From an uncultured Dorea sp. (GTDB lineage Bacteria; Bacillota_A; Clostridia; Lachnospirales; Lachnospiraceae): a stretch of DNA of 30,409 nt. The stretch covers positions 1 through 30,409 of the forward strand of contig CAJTRO010000042.1 in NCBI GenBank assembly GCA_910579015.1, written 5' to 3'. Under the pieces are notes generated by a model. The model was not told where the DNA came from. It saw only the letters and a program-made list of their open reading frames with translations, and ran no database searches. Every line of letters starts with the position of its first letter. Positions within the stretch are counted from its first letter, which is position 1. Shown in pieces: positions 1-7,639 of this stretch. The position numbers were made by a program, and so were the translations under genes.

Positions 1-1
1 G

Positions 2-325
2 CTATGCTATTTGACTAATTCGTTCTTTTACTTTCCTTAATTCGTTTTCAAGATGGTTGACTCTAAGAAGAAGCATCTCTTTTTCATTCTCGACTTTTAA
101 TGCTTCATCAAGTTTACGACTCAGGTCAAGATGTCCTTCTGCTATGATCTTAATACCGTGATTGGTTTCGTTTTCTAATGTAAGTTCAATGCTTGTTACT
201 TTTTTCTCTAATGATTCAATGGCGTTATTAATAGATTTGATATCATTTTCCATCAGCTTCAAACTCGCGTCTAACTTTTCATCCATCATGTTAGAAATTG
301 ATAATAACAATTCATTATTTGTCAT
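2..325 (-). CDS. Small coiled-coil protein, function unknown
   Basis: This is a complete 107-residue reading frame on the minus strand, with its stop codon at the very edge of the window. The start is supported by an AAAGGG Shine-Dalgarno a few bases upstream and a good promoter further up. The whole protein is predicted to be helical with heptad-like leucine and isoleucine spacing and no membrane segment, so a cytoplasmic coiled coil is likely. The central stretch (TLENETN, then IIAEGHLDLSRKLDEALK) resembles a core I recall in many short, often multicopy, Lachnospiraceae hypothetical proteins of unknown role. No enzymatic motif is visible. Its downstream neighbour lies outside the window. 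The gene looks real; its function is not known. Confidence 0.75.
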   Translation of the reverse strand: MTNNELLLSISNMMDEKLDASLKLMENDIKSINNAIESLEKKVTSIELTLENETNHGIKIIAEGHLDLSRKLDEALKVENEKEMLLLRVNHLENELRKVKERISQIA

Positions 326-366
326 GATATCACCCTTTCTGAGCTTACGTTGTCTTGGTAGTTTGT

Positions 367-395
367 ATTATATCATGTTCAGGATGTAAAGTCTA
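367..395 (-). promoter_or_regulatory. Promoter of the coiled-coil gene
   Basis: Read on the minus strand there is a perfect TATAAT (367-372) preceded, after a 17-base spacer, by TAGACT (390-395), a 4/6 match to the sigma-A -35 box. It lies about 40 bases upstream of the start codon at 325. Confidence 0.6.
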
Positions 396-437
396 TTGAA
401 TTGTCAAGGTGCTGTGTTGATTAGTGTTGAGATTATT

Positions 438-457
438 ATAACACGATATCGTGTTAT
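438..457. promoter_or_regulatory. Perfect 20-bp palindrome, candidate operator
   Basis: The sequence ataacacgatatcgtgttat is a perfect palindrome with no central gap. It lies between the minus-strand promoter at 367-395 and the acetolactate synthase remnant that starts at 464. The length and symmetry fit a dimeric repressor site, but no cognate regulator is evident in the window. Confidence 0.4.
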
Positions 458-463
458 TTTAAT

Positions 464-958
464 TTGCCACGCCATGAGCAGGGGTTAGTCCATGCGGCAG
501 ACGGATATGCCCGTTCCACAGGAAAAGTGGGTGTCTGCCTTGTGACAAGCGGACCGGGAGCAACCAATCTTGTTACGGGTATTGCCACTGCAAATTATGA
601 CAGTGTTCCGCTTGTATGCTTTACGGGGCAAGTGCCAACCAGCCTTATTGGGAAGGATGCTTTTCAAGAAGTAGATATCTGTCCAGAATATACGCCTGAT
701 TTTATAGCATTGGCAGAAAGTTACGGGGCGAAAGGCATTCGTGTTACAAAACCAGAGGATATAAAAACAGCTTTGATAAGTGCTAAGAAGAATACGAAAA
801 CGCCTACGGTTATTGAATTTATCATAGACAGAGAAATCAATGTTATGCCGATTGTCCCGCCAGGGAATCCCCTTAATGACATGATTTTGGAAAGTGAGGA
901 AAGTACAGAATGGTTCAACGGTTCTTCTGGAATGTACGCATACAGAGAACAAGAATGA
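464..958 (+). pseudogene. ilvB: Acetolactate synthase large subunit remnant, internally deleted
   Basis: The intact enzyme is a ThDP-dependent protein of about 560 residues that makes acetolactate in branched-chain amino acid synthesis. Here a 164-residue open frame joins two distant parts of it. Residues 3-71 match the N-terminal ThDP domain (RHEQGLVHAADGYARSTGK, TSGPGATNLVTGIATA, GKDAFQEVDI). From about residue 75 the text becomes the extreme C-terminus (YTPDFIALAESYGAKGIRV, then EFIIDREINVMPIVPPG). Roughly 350-380 residues between them are missing, as are the first 40 or so residues, including the ThDP-binding glutamate and the FAD and C-terminal ThDP pyrophosphate regions. The junction is in frame, so the frame stayed open. 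There is no good ribosome binding site before the TTG that opens it. It cannot be an active synthase. Confidence 0.85.
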
Positions 959-1086
959 TGATTTGATCATCCTGCTGAAAAGAAAATTTGTCAGACAGTG
1001 GACATATACAGCCTGCCTTTTTGGATAGCCGGATGAAAGGGGAATGTGTTAAAATGATAGAAAATGGATAGAAAGAGGAAAGCAGG

Positions 1087-1477
1087 ATGAGGAATACGGA
1101 TTTTAGTATGCAGTTGAAGCGGGCCAAATGTCCGGTAAAGGTTGCTGAGATTGTGGATAAAACAATCAGGGCTGTTTATCCCCATTATTATCCTCCCGGG
1201 GCAGTACAGTTTTTTCTGGATCTGCATAACGAACAGAGGATAAGGGAAGCGTTTGCCAGGGAAGATATTTATTTTGCGGCAGTTAAGGGAGAGATCGTAG
1301 GAACCGGGAGTATCCGGGGAAATGAAATTTGCAGGCTGTTTATTTTACCCGAATATCAGGCAAAAGGTTACGGAAGCCATGTATTTGAAACGGGGATACC
1401 GGATAAAAACTTATGAGAAGATCAGGACAGGGGGCGGGGATTATCTCTGTTACCATACAATGGAAAAGCTTTTTTGA
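1087..1477 (+). pseudogene. GNAT acetyltransferase remnant with deletion and frameshift
   Basis: The first frame (ATG 1087, stop at 1414-1416) encodes the front half of a GNAT N-acetyltransferase, including the acetyl-CoA loop region LFILPEYQAKGYGSHVFE. The family should continue for another 40-50 residues. Instead, a second frame from about 1394 gives a typical GNAT tail (GYRIKTYEKIRTGGGDYLCY, then HTMEKLF and stop at 1475-1477). The helix between motif A and the final strands has been lost and the two parts are out of frame. A near-identical copy of the tail DNA is found at 3591-3623. The gene is judged non-functional. Confidence 0.75.
1436..1468 (+). repeat. GNAT-tail repeat, copy 1
   Basis: This 33-bp stretch, encoding DYLCYHTMEK, differs at one base from 3591-3623 (DYLCCHTMEK). 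It marks two decayed copies of the same acetyltransferase 3' end on either side of msrA and the Eis-like gene. Confidence 0.75.
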
Positions 1478-1725
1478 AAAAAAGATGATTTCATGTACTT
1501 TGGGCTAGTCGCCGCGCTGACGGCCTGGTATAATAAAAACGAAGCTTTTAAAGACCGTAATAATGGTACATATATATCACATCTTCAGTGTGAAATAGAA
1601 GAGCAGAAGAGGCTTCTGTTTCACACTGAAGACTGACACAGCAAGAGATTAAGCAGATTAAAAAAGTTTTCAGTAGTTATCAGAAAGAATTGGAAAAGTT
1701 GTTGGAATGAAAGGGAGATTTTAAA
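1478..1725 (+). other. Decayed coding scraps upstream of msrA
   Basis: No intact gene is visible. One short frame (ATG 1493 to TGA 1636, 47 codons) begins MYFGLVAALTAWYNKNEAF and has no recognised family or ribosome binding site. After it, a different frame reads LTQQEIKQIKKVFSSYQKEL to a stop at 1708-1710, which looks like the amphipathic C-terminal helix of a lost protein, possibly a MarR-type regulator. Together with the two remnants upstream, this makes 464-1710 a run of at least three broken genes. The msrA ribosome binding site (AAGGGAG, 1709-1715) follows directly. Confidence 0.45.
1582..1632. repeat. Long perfect inverted repeat (hairpin)
   Basis: Fourteen bases at 1582-1595 (tcttcagtgtgaaa) are exactly complementary to 1619-1632. 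Five more pairs inside (1597-1601 with 1613-1617) lengthen the stem to about 19-20 base pairs around an 11-base loop. No T-run follows, so it is not a classical terminator. It lies in the decayed region 100 bases before msrA. Confidence 0.65.
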
Positions 1726-2244
1726 ATGAAACATACGATATACCTTGCCGGCGGCTGTTTTTGGGGCGTACAGGCATACATGGAAAAACTGCCGGGAGTC
1801 CTGGAGACGGAGGCTGGCTATGCAAATGGAGAGACAAAGAATCCGTCTTATGAAGAGGTCTGTGGGAAGGATACCGGTCATGCAGAGACTGTCAGAGTCA
1901 TTTACGATTCTGACATATTGCCGCTATCCCTCCTTCTGAAAGCCTTTTTCAAGGTGGTAGATCCCACGCAGCTTGACCGTCAGGGCGGCGATGTAGGAAA
2001 ACAGTACCGAAACGGCGTGTTTTATGTGGATGAGGCGGACAAGCCGGTCATTGAGGACATGGTTGCATATTTGCAGACAAACTACGATAAAACTGTTGTG
2101 ACAGAAGTAAAAGCACTTGAGAATTTTTATCCTGCGGAAGAATATCACCAGCAATATCTCAATAAGACGCCGGCAGGATATTGTCATATTAATTTGTCTG
2201 ACGCAGAGGAATTTATCAGAGAAAACGGACTGAACAGAGCTTAG
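1726..2244 (+). CDS. msrA: Peptide methionine-S-sulfoxide reductase MsrA
   Basis: This cytoplasmic repair enzyme reduces methionine-S-sulfoxide in oxidised proteins, using thiols such as thioredoxin. The 172-residue product has the family's usual single-domain length. The catalytic motif GCFWG places the nucleophilic cysteine at residue 11, and the conserved segment DPTQLDRQGGDVGKQYR (residues 79-95) lies in the substrate pocket. Cys46 or Cys153 could act as the resolving cysteine. No MsrB domain is fused, unlike many Firmicute homologues, and none is encoded nearby. The start has a ribosome binding site (AAGGGAG). Its stop codon lies within the Shine-Dalgarno of the next gene, so the two are probably cotranscribed. 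Confidence 0.93.
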   Translation: MKHTIYLAGGCFWGVQAYMEKLPGVLETEAGYANGETKNPSYEEVCGKDTGHAETVRVIYDSDILPLSLLLKAFFKVVDPTQLDRQGGDVGKQYRNGVFYVDEADKPVIEDMVAYLQTNYDKTVVTEVKALENFYPAEEYHQQYLNKTPAGYCHINLSDAEEFIRENGLNRA

Positions 2245-2254
2245 GAGGATGCAT

Positions 2255-3490
2255 ATGAAACAGAAGATACGTTTAATGACACCGGGAGAGAATCATCGTT
2301 TTCAGCTTGTTCAGGCGGTGGCGTTCGAGATAGCCATTGACTATGAGGAGGAGAAAAAGAAATCGCAGACGGATTTGGAGACAGATGAAAGCTGTAGGAA
2401 AATAGGAGTATTTTCAGAAGACGAATCTGTATTGTATGGATGCCTTCTTTATAATAAATATCGCTGCCGCTTCGATGGCAAAGAGATGTGGCTTGGTGGA
2501 ATCGGAGGCGTTGCGACGTTGCCTGAATACCGAAGGAATGGTATTATCCGTACTTGCATGAACTTTACTCTCCGGGATATGTACGAGCAGGGATGTGCAT
2601 TTTCTTTTTTATATCCGTTCAGTATGCAGTATTATCGTAAATTTGGTTTTGAGGCAGGCAATGGGACGCACACTTGGACGATTCCTTTTACGGAGTTTCC
2701 AAAGAAGAGCATTGAAGGCAGTGTCGCACAGATTTTTCCGGGAGACAGTTTAGAGCCTCTTTTGAGAGTTTATGAAAAGTTTTATGAAGGATATAATCTT
2801 TCCTCTATTCGTGAAAAATATAGTCCACAAATGGAAAAAGAGGATTTATTAAAGCAGCGCAGGTATGTTTTTCTTTATCGAGACGGGGCAGGCGTTCCCA
2901 AAGGCTTTTTCATTTATCGCAAAAAGAGAACGCCGGACGGCGCGGTTATGGACTGCGAGACTACATTTGAAGCCCGCAATGATTTTTTGTTTTTAGATGC
3001 AGATGCTTTTAGAGAGATGCTTTCTTTTATAAGGTCTGCCTTTGGCTCCTATTACGATAAGATTCAGTTTGCAATACCTGCGGATATCTCCCTTTCTTTA
3101 CTTGTGGGTGAAAATATTGAATCAGCATGTGAGAAATATTATGGCGGAATGTCGAGAGTTATTGATGTAAAGAAGGCGCTTGAGATGTGCAGAGGTCAAG
3201 GAAGCGGGCAGTTTTACATAGGTATCAAGGACGATATTCTTCCGGAGAACCAGGGAGTATGGAAAATCAGTTTTTCAGAAGGAGGGGAGAATCAAGTAGT
3301 AAAGGTTAGCGCTGATATAGAAGAGGCGGCAGATGTTTTACTTCCGATTAATGAATTTTCTGCGTTAATCTGTGGCGATAGAAGCGCCGAAGATATTCGG
3401 TGGATGCCCAATGTGAAGGTGTATTCGAAAGAAGAGGAACTTAGAAAGATATTCTACCACAAGAAATGTTTCATGACAGAACTATTCTAA
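2255..3490 (+). CDS. Eis-like GNAT N-acetyltransferase
   Basis: The 411-residue product matches the Eis family (COG4552): two tandem GNAT folds followed by a sterol-carrier-like C-terminal domain. The acetyl-CoA loop is GVATLPEYRRNG (85-96). A tyrosine pair within QYYRKFGF (126-127) lies where mycobacterial Eis has its general acid Tyr126. The protein ends in phenylalanine, as Eis does, where the C-terminal carboxylate takes part in catalysis. Eis enzymes acetylate amines, including aminoglycosides or peptide lysines; the substrate here cannot be read from sequence. I chose ATG 2255 over the in-frame ATG at 2249 because AGGAGG at 2243-2248 directly abuts 2249 but sits 6 bases before 2255. Confidence 0.85.
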   Translation: MKQKIRLMTPGENHRFQLVQAVAFEIAIDYEEEKKKSQTDLETDESCRKIGVFSEDESVLYGCLLYNKYRCRFDGKEMWLGGIGGVATLPEYRRNGIIRTCMNFTLRDMYEQGCAFSFLYPFSMQYYRKFGFEAGNGTHTWTIPFTEFPKKSIEGSVAQIFPGDSLEPLLRVYEKFYEGYNLSSIREKYSPQMEKEDLLKQRRYVFLYRDGAGVPKGFFIYRKKRTPDGAVMDCETTFEARNDFLFLDADAFREMLSFIRSAFGSYYDKIQFAIPADISLSLLVGENIESACEKYYGGMSRVIDVKKALEMCRGQGSGQFYIGIKDDILPENQGVWKISFSEGGENQVVKVSADIEEAADVLLPINEFSALICGDRSAEDIRWMPNVKVYSKEEELRKIFYHKKCFMTELF

Positions 3491-3590
3491 AATCTATTTT
3501 GTAAATATGGCAGGTGTCCTGATGTTTTCCTGTAAACTTGGAGTTAGAGTTTTTCGTGTCTGCACTCAAAACGCTGAATCCAAGAAAAGG

Positions 3591-3623
3591 GGGGATTATC
3601 TCTGTTGCCATACAATGGAAAAG
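3591..3623 (+). repeat. GNAT-tail repeat, copy 2
   Basis: This is the second copy of the 33-bp acetyltransferase tail found at 1436-1468. It is fused in frame in front of the next acetyltransferase, so the open frame extends back to 3507. That extension is best read as debris from a lost GNAT gene rather than as part of the protein. Confidence 0.7.
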
Positions 3624-3650
3624 ACGATAGGGGAATGGGATAAAGGCAGG

Positions 3651-4166
3651 ATGGAGACAGAAGATATTATTCTTGGGAAAGCAAAATATGAGGACTGGCG
3701 GTCCATATACCGTAATGTCTGGTCAAGGCCGGAAACAGCGGAATATATGCTGTGGAAGGTGACGGCTGACGAGGAGGAAGCCAGGGAGCGGATACGGAGG
3801 ACGATCACATGGCAGGAGACACATGACGCATGGCTGGTCTATGAGAAGGGCAGCGGGCAGGCTGTAGGTTTTGCCGGAGTGGAGGAAACGGAGCAGTACA
3901 TTTACCATGAGACGGGTATTGCCCTGGGACCGGAGTATGTCAGAATGGGCTATGGGAAACAGATCCTGCGTTTATTGATGGAATATTGTATTTCTTTAGA
4001 CGGGCAGGAATTTTATTATTCTACACGGGCAGGGAATCTTGCTTCAAAGGCGCTGGCATTATCCTGTGGATTGACTTATCAGTATTCGGAGCAGAAGACA
4101 GACCAACGCAGTGGAAAAACTTATGAATTGGAGGTTTATAAAAAGAATTTGAAAGGTACAGGGTAG
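3651..4166 (+). CDS. GNAT-family N-acetyltransferase, RimJ/RimL-like
   Basis: The 172-residue product has the full GNAT layout: an N-terminal strand (DIILGKAKYEDWRSIYRNVW), a central V/I-rich sheet, the acetyl-CoA pyrophosphate loop GPEYVRMGYGKQILRLL, and a C-terminal NLASKALALSCGL segment typical of RimJ/RimL-type enzymes. These acetylate amino groups of proteins or small molecules; the target is unknown. An in-frame ATG at 3507 exists, but the intervening 48 codons carry a GNAT tail copied from elsewhere (3591-3623), so I start at ATG 3651, which begins the domain at the usual place. The ribosome binding site there (AAAGG, 3642-3646) is weak, leaving the exact start uncertain. It converges on the ABC transporter operon. 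Confidence 0.8.
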   Translation: METEDIILGKAKYEDWRSIYRNVWSRPETAEYMLWKVTADEEEARERIRRTITWQETHDAWLVYEKGSGQAVGFAGVEETEQYIYHETGIALGPEYVRMGYGKQILRLLMEYCISLDGQEFYYSTRAGNLASKALALSCGLTYQYSEQKTDQRSGKTYELEVYKKNLKGTG

Positions 4167-4184
4167 GTATGGCACAAACTCTTT

Positions 4185-4901
4185 TTATCCGTCTTTTTGT
4201 TTTTTCAAAACTATCCCACATACAATCACCGCTGCAAAAAAGATAAAGAATAGATACCACAGATTTTCAAAGCAAAATCCATGATCCAACATCAATCGGT
4301 ATCCACAGGAAGCTGGGAAAATACGCCCTATAGTTTCAAGAAAATCAGGCAGCAAGCCGACAGGGAACATAATTCCCGAAAGCATAATTGAGGGCAAAAA
4401 CACTAATTGTGCTATCATCGTCAGTTTCGCTTGATTTTTTACCGTCAACCCTAAAACACTTCCAATGCTTAACGACACGATCACGTATATAGCAAGTGCG
4501 AGAAAGAAGAACGGAAGTTGTGTCGGCAAAGCTGCTTCAAATAGAATAGAGGCAAGCAGCATGATCACAATACAGGTAATCATCAAATGAATAAATGCCG
4601 AAATGAACATAGTAACAAGTCCTAAACAGACAGGGATTCCGTTTGCTTTATAAATTTTTTTTATGTCACTTCCGTAAGTTTCAATCAACGACGGCGGTAA
4701 TCCGATGAATGCCCCCATAGAAACACTCATTACGATCATAGATTGTATTAGCGTACTTCTCATTTCGGGCATAACGGAAGTAAAAATACCGCCCATAAGA
4801 AGAAAGAAAATAAGCGGAACGATATAGCAGGTAACTAAGAGGGACTTGCTTCGTATATCCAATTTCCACTGTAAAACAACGCCATATAAGAAACCGTTCA
4901 T
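4185..4901 (-). CDS. ABC-2 type transporter permease
   Basis: The 238-residue hydrophobic protein has about six membrane helices: residues ~22-42, 53-72, 96-122, 128-152, 160-182 and 215-232. It belongs to the ABC-2 export permease type, with a conserved GIMFPVGLLPDFLETIGRIF segment near the last helices, as in drug, lantibiotic and Na+ exporters. Its ATG overlaps the stop of the upstream ATPase gene (ATGA at 4898-4901), so the two are translationally coupled and surely form one transporter. The operon is headed by a MerR-type drug-sensing regulator, which points to export of a toxic compound or peptide. The substrate is not known. Confidence 0.85.
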   Translation of the reverse strand: MNGFLYGVVLQWKLDIRSKSLLVTCYIVPLIFFLLMGGIFTSVMPEMRSTLIQSMIVMSVSMGAFIGLPPSLIETYGSDIKKIYKANGIPVCLGLVTMFISAFIHLMITCIVIMLLASILFEAALPTQLPFFFLALAIYVIVSLSIGSVLGLTVKNQAKLTMIAQLVFLPSIMLSGIMFPVGLLPDFLETIGRIFPASCGYRLMLDHGFCFENLWYLFFIFFAAVIVCGIVLKKQKDG

Positions 4902-5713
4902 TCTGTTTCCCTCCTTGTCATTTCGATAAAATGTTGTTCAAGCGTACCGCGGTCGACTTTAATATCCAATATATGGATTCCTTTTTGCTTCAACTTATGA
5001 AGCAGGGAAATCAAGGTATCTTCAATATTATCTGTTTCAAAAGTGCTGTTCCCTTGCTGTGTTTTGATATGGATAAAATACTTTTCACCGATCTTATCTG
5101 TCAGTTCTGTTGCTGTGCCGCAAAAGGCAATATTCCCATTATTCAAAATCACAATGCGGTCACATAAGTTTTCCACTTCTGCCATATCGTGGCTTGCCAA
5201 AACAATGGTTTTTCCTTGTGACTTGAGCTTGCGGATCAGTTCGTGAAGTGAAACCCTGCCCAGAGCATCAAGCCCCGCAGTCGGCTCATCGAGAAAAATG
5301 ATATCTGGATCACCGATGAGTGCAAGAGCGAGATGTAACCGTCTTTTTTGCCCTGTGGATAGTTGGATGTACTGCTTCTTCTCGATTTCTTTCATGCCAA
5401 GAGCGTTAAGCATAGTGAAATCAATCTTTGCCCTGTTCCATTTTGAAAATAATCTTACAGCCTCTATCGGTTTGATGTGGGCAGGTAAAGAGGATGATTG
5501 CAGCTGGATACCCATTTTTCCGTTTATCGTAATTGTACCGCTGTCATATTTTCTCAAGCCCTCAATACATTCAAGGGCTGTCGTTTTCCCTGCACCATTT
5601 ACACCGAGCAGAGCAAAAGTTTCTCCCTTTTCAATGTCAAGATTAAGTCCGCCAAGAACAATGTTACTGCCATAGCTTTTCTTTAATCCACGAACTTGTA
5701 TTGTATGATTCAT
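4898..5713 (-). CDS. ABC transporter ATP-binding protein
   Basis: The 271-residue protein energises the downstream permease. Its nucleotide-binding domain is complete: Walker A GVNGAGKTT (37-45), Q-loop near residue 71 (QLQSSS), signature LSTGQKRR (118-125), Walker B IIFLDEPTAG (138-147) and H-loop ASHD (about 173). The signature has a threonine where LSGGQ is usual, which is common in the ABC-2 export (CcmA/DrrA-like) subgroup. About 60 C-terminal residues form a small accessory domain. The start codon overlaps the last base of the merR stop (TAATG), and the gene overlaps the permease gene by four bases. This is a tightly coupled three-gene operon. Confidence 0.92.
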   Translation of the reverse strand: MNHTIQVRGLKKSYGSNIVLGGLNLDIEKGETFALLGVNGAGKTTALECIEGLRKYDSGTITINGKMGIQLQSSSLPAHIKPIEAVRLFSKWNRAKIDFTMLNALGMKEIEKKQYIQLSTGQKRRLHLALALIGDPDIIFLDEPTAGLDALGRVSLHELIRKLKSQGKTIVLASHDMAEVENLCDRIVILNNGNIAFCGTATELTDKIGEKYFIHIKTQQGNSTFETDNIEDTLISLLHKLKQKGIHILDIKVDRGTLEQHFIEMTRRETE

Positions 5714-6510
5714 TATTCCACCCCCTCAAACGGATTTTCTCCAAGTCTTGAAAAGTAGACTTGCAAAGCCGGCTCTAAATAGTCATTTACAATTTTTTGT
5801 CGTTCTTCCCAGGCATTTGTGGCGGTATCAATATTGCCGACCTCCATCAATCTCGGAAGCATACTCATATCGCCGTTTGTAAATTCCATGATCAATCCCC
5901 AATACTCTTTTACAATTCGCTGGCATTTCTCACTCTCAGGGGACACGCCTGTCTTTTGAAGTTCTATAATCTCATCGCTCAAACGATTGAATCTATCTAT
6001 AAAATCAGAGCCGTTATCCTGATCAAACTGTTTGCGTATATGGTCAAGCATATCATCATCAAATTTTTTAATAAGAAAATAATATTCATTCTTCATTTGC
6101 AGATTGACAATAATATCTGCATACTTTTTAAAGTTGACGGTCTGCATTTGTAACACTTCTTCTTTTAACTGTTCTATCGCTGTCAAAGAAGCTGTTAACT
6201 GTTCTATCTTCTTTCGTATGCTGTCTGCCTGTTCAGTAAGAGCGGTTGCCACATCCGTCGGCGTTTCCAAAGAAATTAAGCGATGCTTTATATCATCCAA
6301 AGAAAAACCAAGTGATTTCAAAGATATAATCTGATGAAGCATTACTAAGTCTTTATCTGTATAAAGCCTGCGTCCGCCTTCGCTCTCTGCCGAAGGAGAT
6401 AACAAGCCTTCCTTGTCATAGTATTGCAATGTACGGACAGTAACTCCCAGCTTCTTTGCAGCTTCTCCAACTGTCATAAACCCATGCGGTATTGCTCTGT
6501 GTTTTGCCAT
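5713..6510 (-). CDS. MerR-family regulator with drug-sensing-like C-terminus
   Basis: The 265-residue regulator has a MerR winged-helix domain (residues ~11-80: FMTVGEAAKKLGVTVRTLQY, RRLYTDKDLVMLHQI), a dimerisation coil (about 88-122) and a ~140-residue helical effector domain resembling the TipAS/antibiotic-recognition type. MerR activators bind overlong promoter spacers and twist them into register when a ligand is present. The gene heads the ABC exporter operon, overlapping the ATPase gene by one base. Its own promoter shows the expected 19-base spacer with a dyad, so ligand-dependent autoregulation of the operon is likely. A good AGGAGG lies 9 bases before ATG 6510. The inducing ligand is unknown. 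Confidence 0.87.
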   Translation of the reverse strand: MAKHRAIPHGFMTVGEAAKKLGVTVRTLQYYDKEGLLSPSAESEGGRRLYTDKDLVMLHQIISLKSLGFSLDDIKHRLISLETPTDVATALTEQADSIRKKIEQLTASLTAIEQLKEEVLQMQTVNFKKYADIIVNLQMKNEYYFLIKKFDDDMLDHIRKQFDQDNGSDFIDRFNRLSDEIIELQKTGVSPESEKCQRIVKEYWGLIMEFTNGDMSMLPRLMEVGNIDTATNAWEERQKIVNDYLEPALQVYFSRLGENPFEGVE

Positions 6511-6532
6511 AATGATCTGCCTCCTGTCATGT

Positions 6533-6563
6533 ATTATACATCATTACGCGGCGTCACAAACAA
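6533..6563 (-). promoter_or_regulatory. MerR-type promoter with 19-bp spacer and dyad
   Basis: On the minus strand TTGTTT (6558-6563) and TATAAT (6533-6538) are separated by 19 bases rather than 17. The spacer contains the dyad ACGCCGCGT, symmetric around its central C. The elongated spacer with an internal dyad is the hallmark of MerR-activated promoters and lies just upstream of the merR gene itself. Confidence 0.65.
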
Positions 6564-6790
6564 GACCGTTTTCAAAAAAATCTGCGCAGAGATTCAGATC
6601 ATGCCAAAGACAATTGTTTTCATCATAAATATACTAAAGAGTAAACTTGTGTGAAATCATGTAAAGGGATAAGGCATACACATTGAGATAAATCTTTTGC
6701 TTTCAGGGTTGGCATTATACCTGGAAGTATGGGGAAGGAGGTCAGAAACATTTTGATAAATAAACATACGTTCTGACTATTTTACATACA

Positions 6791-6819
6791 TTGAAATATG
6801 CAGTAAAATATAGTATGAT
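6791..6819 (+). promoter_or_regulatory. Promoter of the small membrane protein gene
   Basis: TTGAAA (6791-6796) and TATGAT (6814-6819) are separated by 17 bases, which is near consensus for sigma-A. The promoter lies about 30 bases upstream of the ribosome binding site of the gene at 6848. Confidence 0.6.
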
Positions 6820-6847
6820 ATAAAAGATTTATTTGAGGAGGATAGCC

Positions 6848-7252
6848 ATGAAAAAGAAGATAAATCAGATGCTAAATATTATCATGGGTTCGTTTATTGG
6901 TATGTTCATTGGCTCAGGACTATATAAATACTGGCATTTTAGAAAATATCCGTATTTATATGTTATGCAATCTGCTCCATGGTATACTGGCATTTTGATA
7001 AATGGATTATTAACGCTTGTATTATTGGCTGTTTGCATGATAGTAAAAGTTATTCTTATAGAAAAGATAGGACGGATCCAAAAAATAGCTTTGATTTTAG
7101 GGATTGTTTTTCTGACTTTAACATTTATAGGTGGTTGTTATGTACTTGATAATCATGGGCAGGTAAATGCTGGATATGCAGTTGTGCCTGGGATTTGGAC
7201 TATGATATGTTTTGGATATTACCAAAGTAAAAACAGGACTAAATCTAATTAA
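6848..7252 (+). CDS. Small integral membrane protein, function unknown
   Basis: The 134-residue protein has four predicted membrane helices (residues ~8-26, 48-72, 78-100 and 110-126) and a basic N-terminus (MKKKINQ). I do not recognise a family. I start at ATG 6848, which has GAGGAGG six bases upstream; an in-frame TTG at 6833 overlaps that Shine-Dalgarno and is unlikely. A good promoter lies at 6791-6819 and no downstream partner follows directly, only a regulator remnant, so it appears to be a single-gene unit. The AT-rich composition differs from the GC-richer genes downstream, as for other accessory genes in this part. Confidence 0.7.
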   Translation: MKKKINQMLNIIMGSFIGMFIGSGLYKYWHFRKYPYLYVMQSAPWYTGILINGLLTLVLLAVCMIVKVILIEKIGRIQKIALILGIVFLTLTFIGGCYVLDNHGQVNAGYAVVPGIWTMICFGYYQSKNRTKSN

Positions 7253-7265
7253 AATAAATATCTAA

Positions 7266-7639
7266 GGAATCCCGATCAAACAGATAGCCTTTTTCAAATT
7301 TCCAGACCAATTTCTGCCGATATTCAGTTTCCCAAGAGCGAGATATACTATGAGATTGTATCCCCCATGTCGGCTCCGGAATATACCCCGTCGTCCATGG
7401 TTGTCCAGTTTCAGATAGAACCGGGAGGCCATGATTCGGAAGAGTTTCTAACCCATACGTCGGAAGAGATCGTGGTTCTGCTGCAAGGGGAGATTGATAT
7501 GCTGCTGGGAGAGACGCGCTATCATCTGAATGCAGGCGATTCATTGGTGGTGAGGCCGAATATGCCCCACAGGACGATAAATACAGGGGAGATCCCGGCG
7601 ATCGGTTTCTGCTTGATGACGCCGATGTGGATGAATTGA
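7266..7639 (+). pseudogene. XRE-cupin regulator remnant (cupin half only)
   Basis: The part from about 7310 to 7639 encodes a C-terminal cupin domain of the kind fused to XRE helix-turn-helix regulators (ISADIQFPKSEIYYEIVSP, EPGGHDSEEFLTHTSEEIVV, YHLNAGDSLVVRPNMPHRT, GFCLMTPMW). The DNA-binding half is absent: only a possible trace, GIPIKQIAFF, remains in a different frame at 7266-7295, immediately after the preceding gene. The ATG at 7367 that opens the longest frame lies inside the cupin domain and has no ribosome binding site. It is a truncated, frameshifted remnant unable to bind DNA through its usual domain. Two intact members of a related family sit at 19777 and 27407. Confidence 0.7.

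Noticed and set aside
3507..3650. N-terminal extension of the second acetyltransferase
   Set aside because: It holds a copied GNAT tail and has no ribosome binding site at 3507; the GNAT domain begins at 3651.
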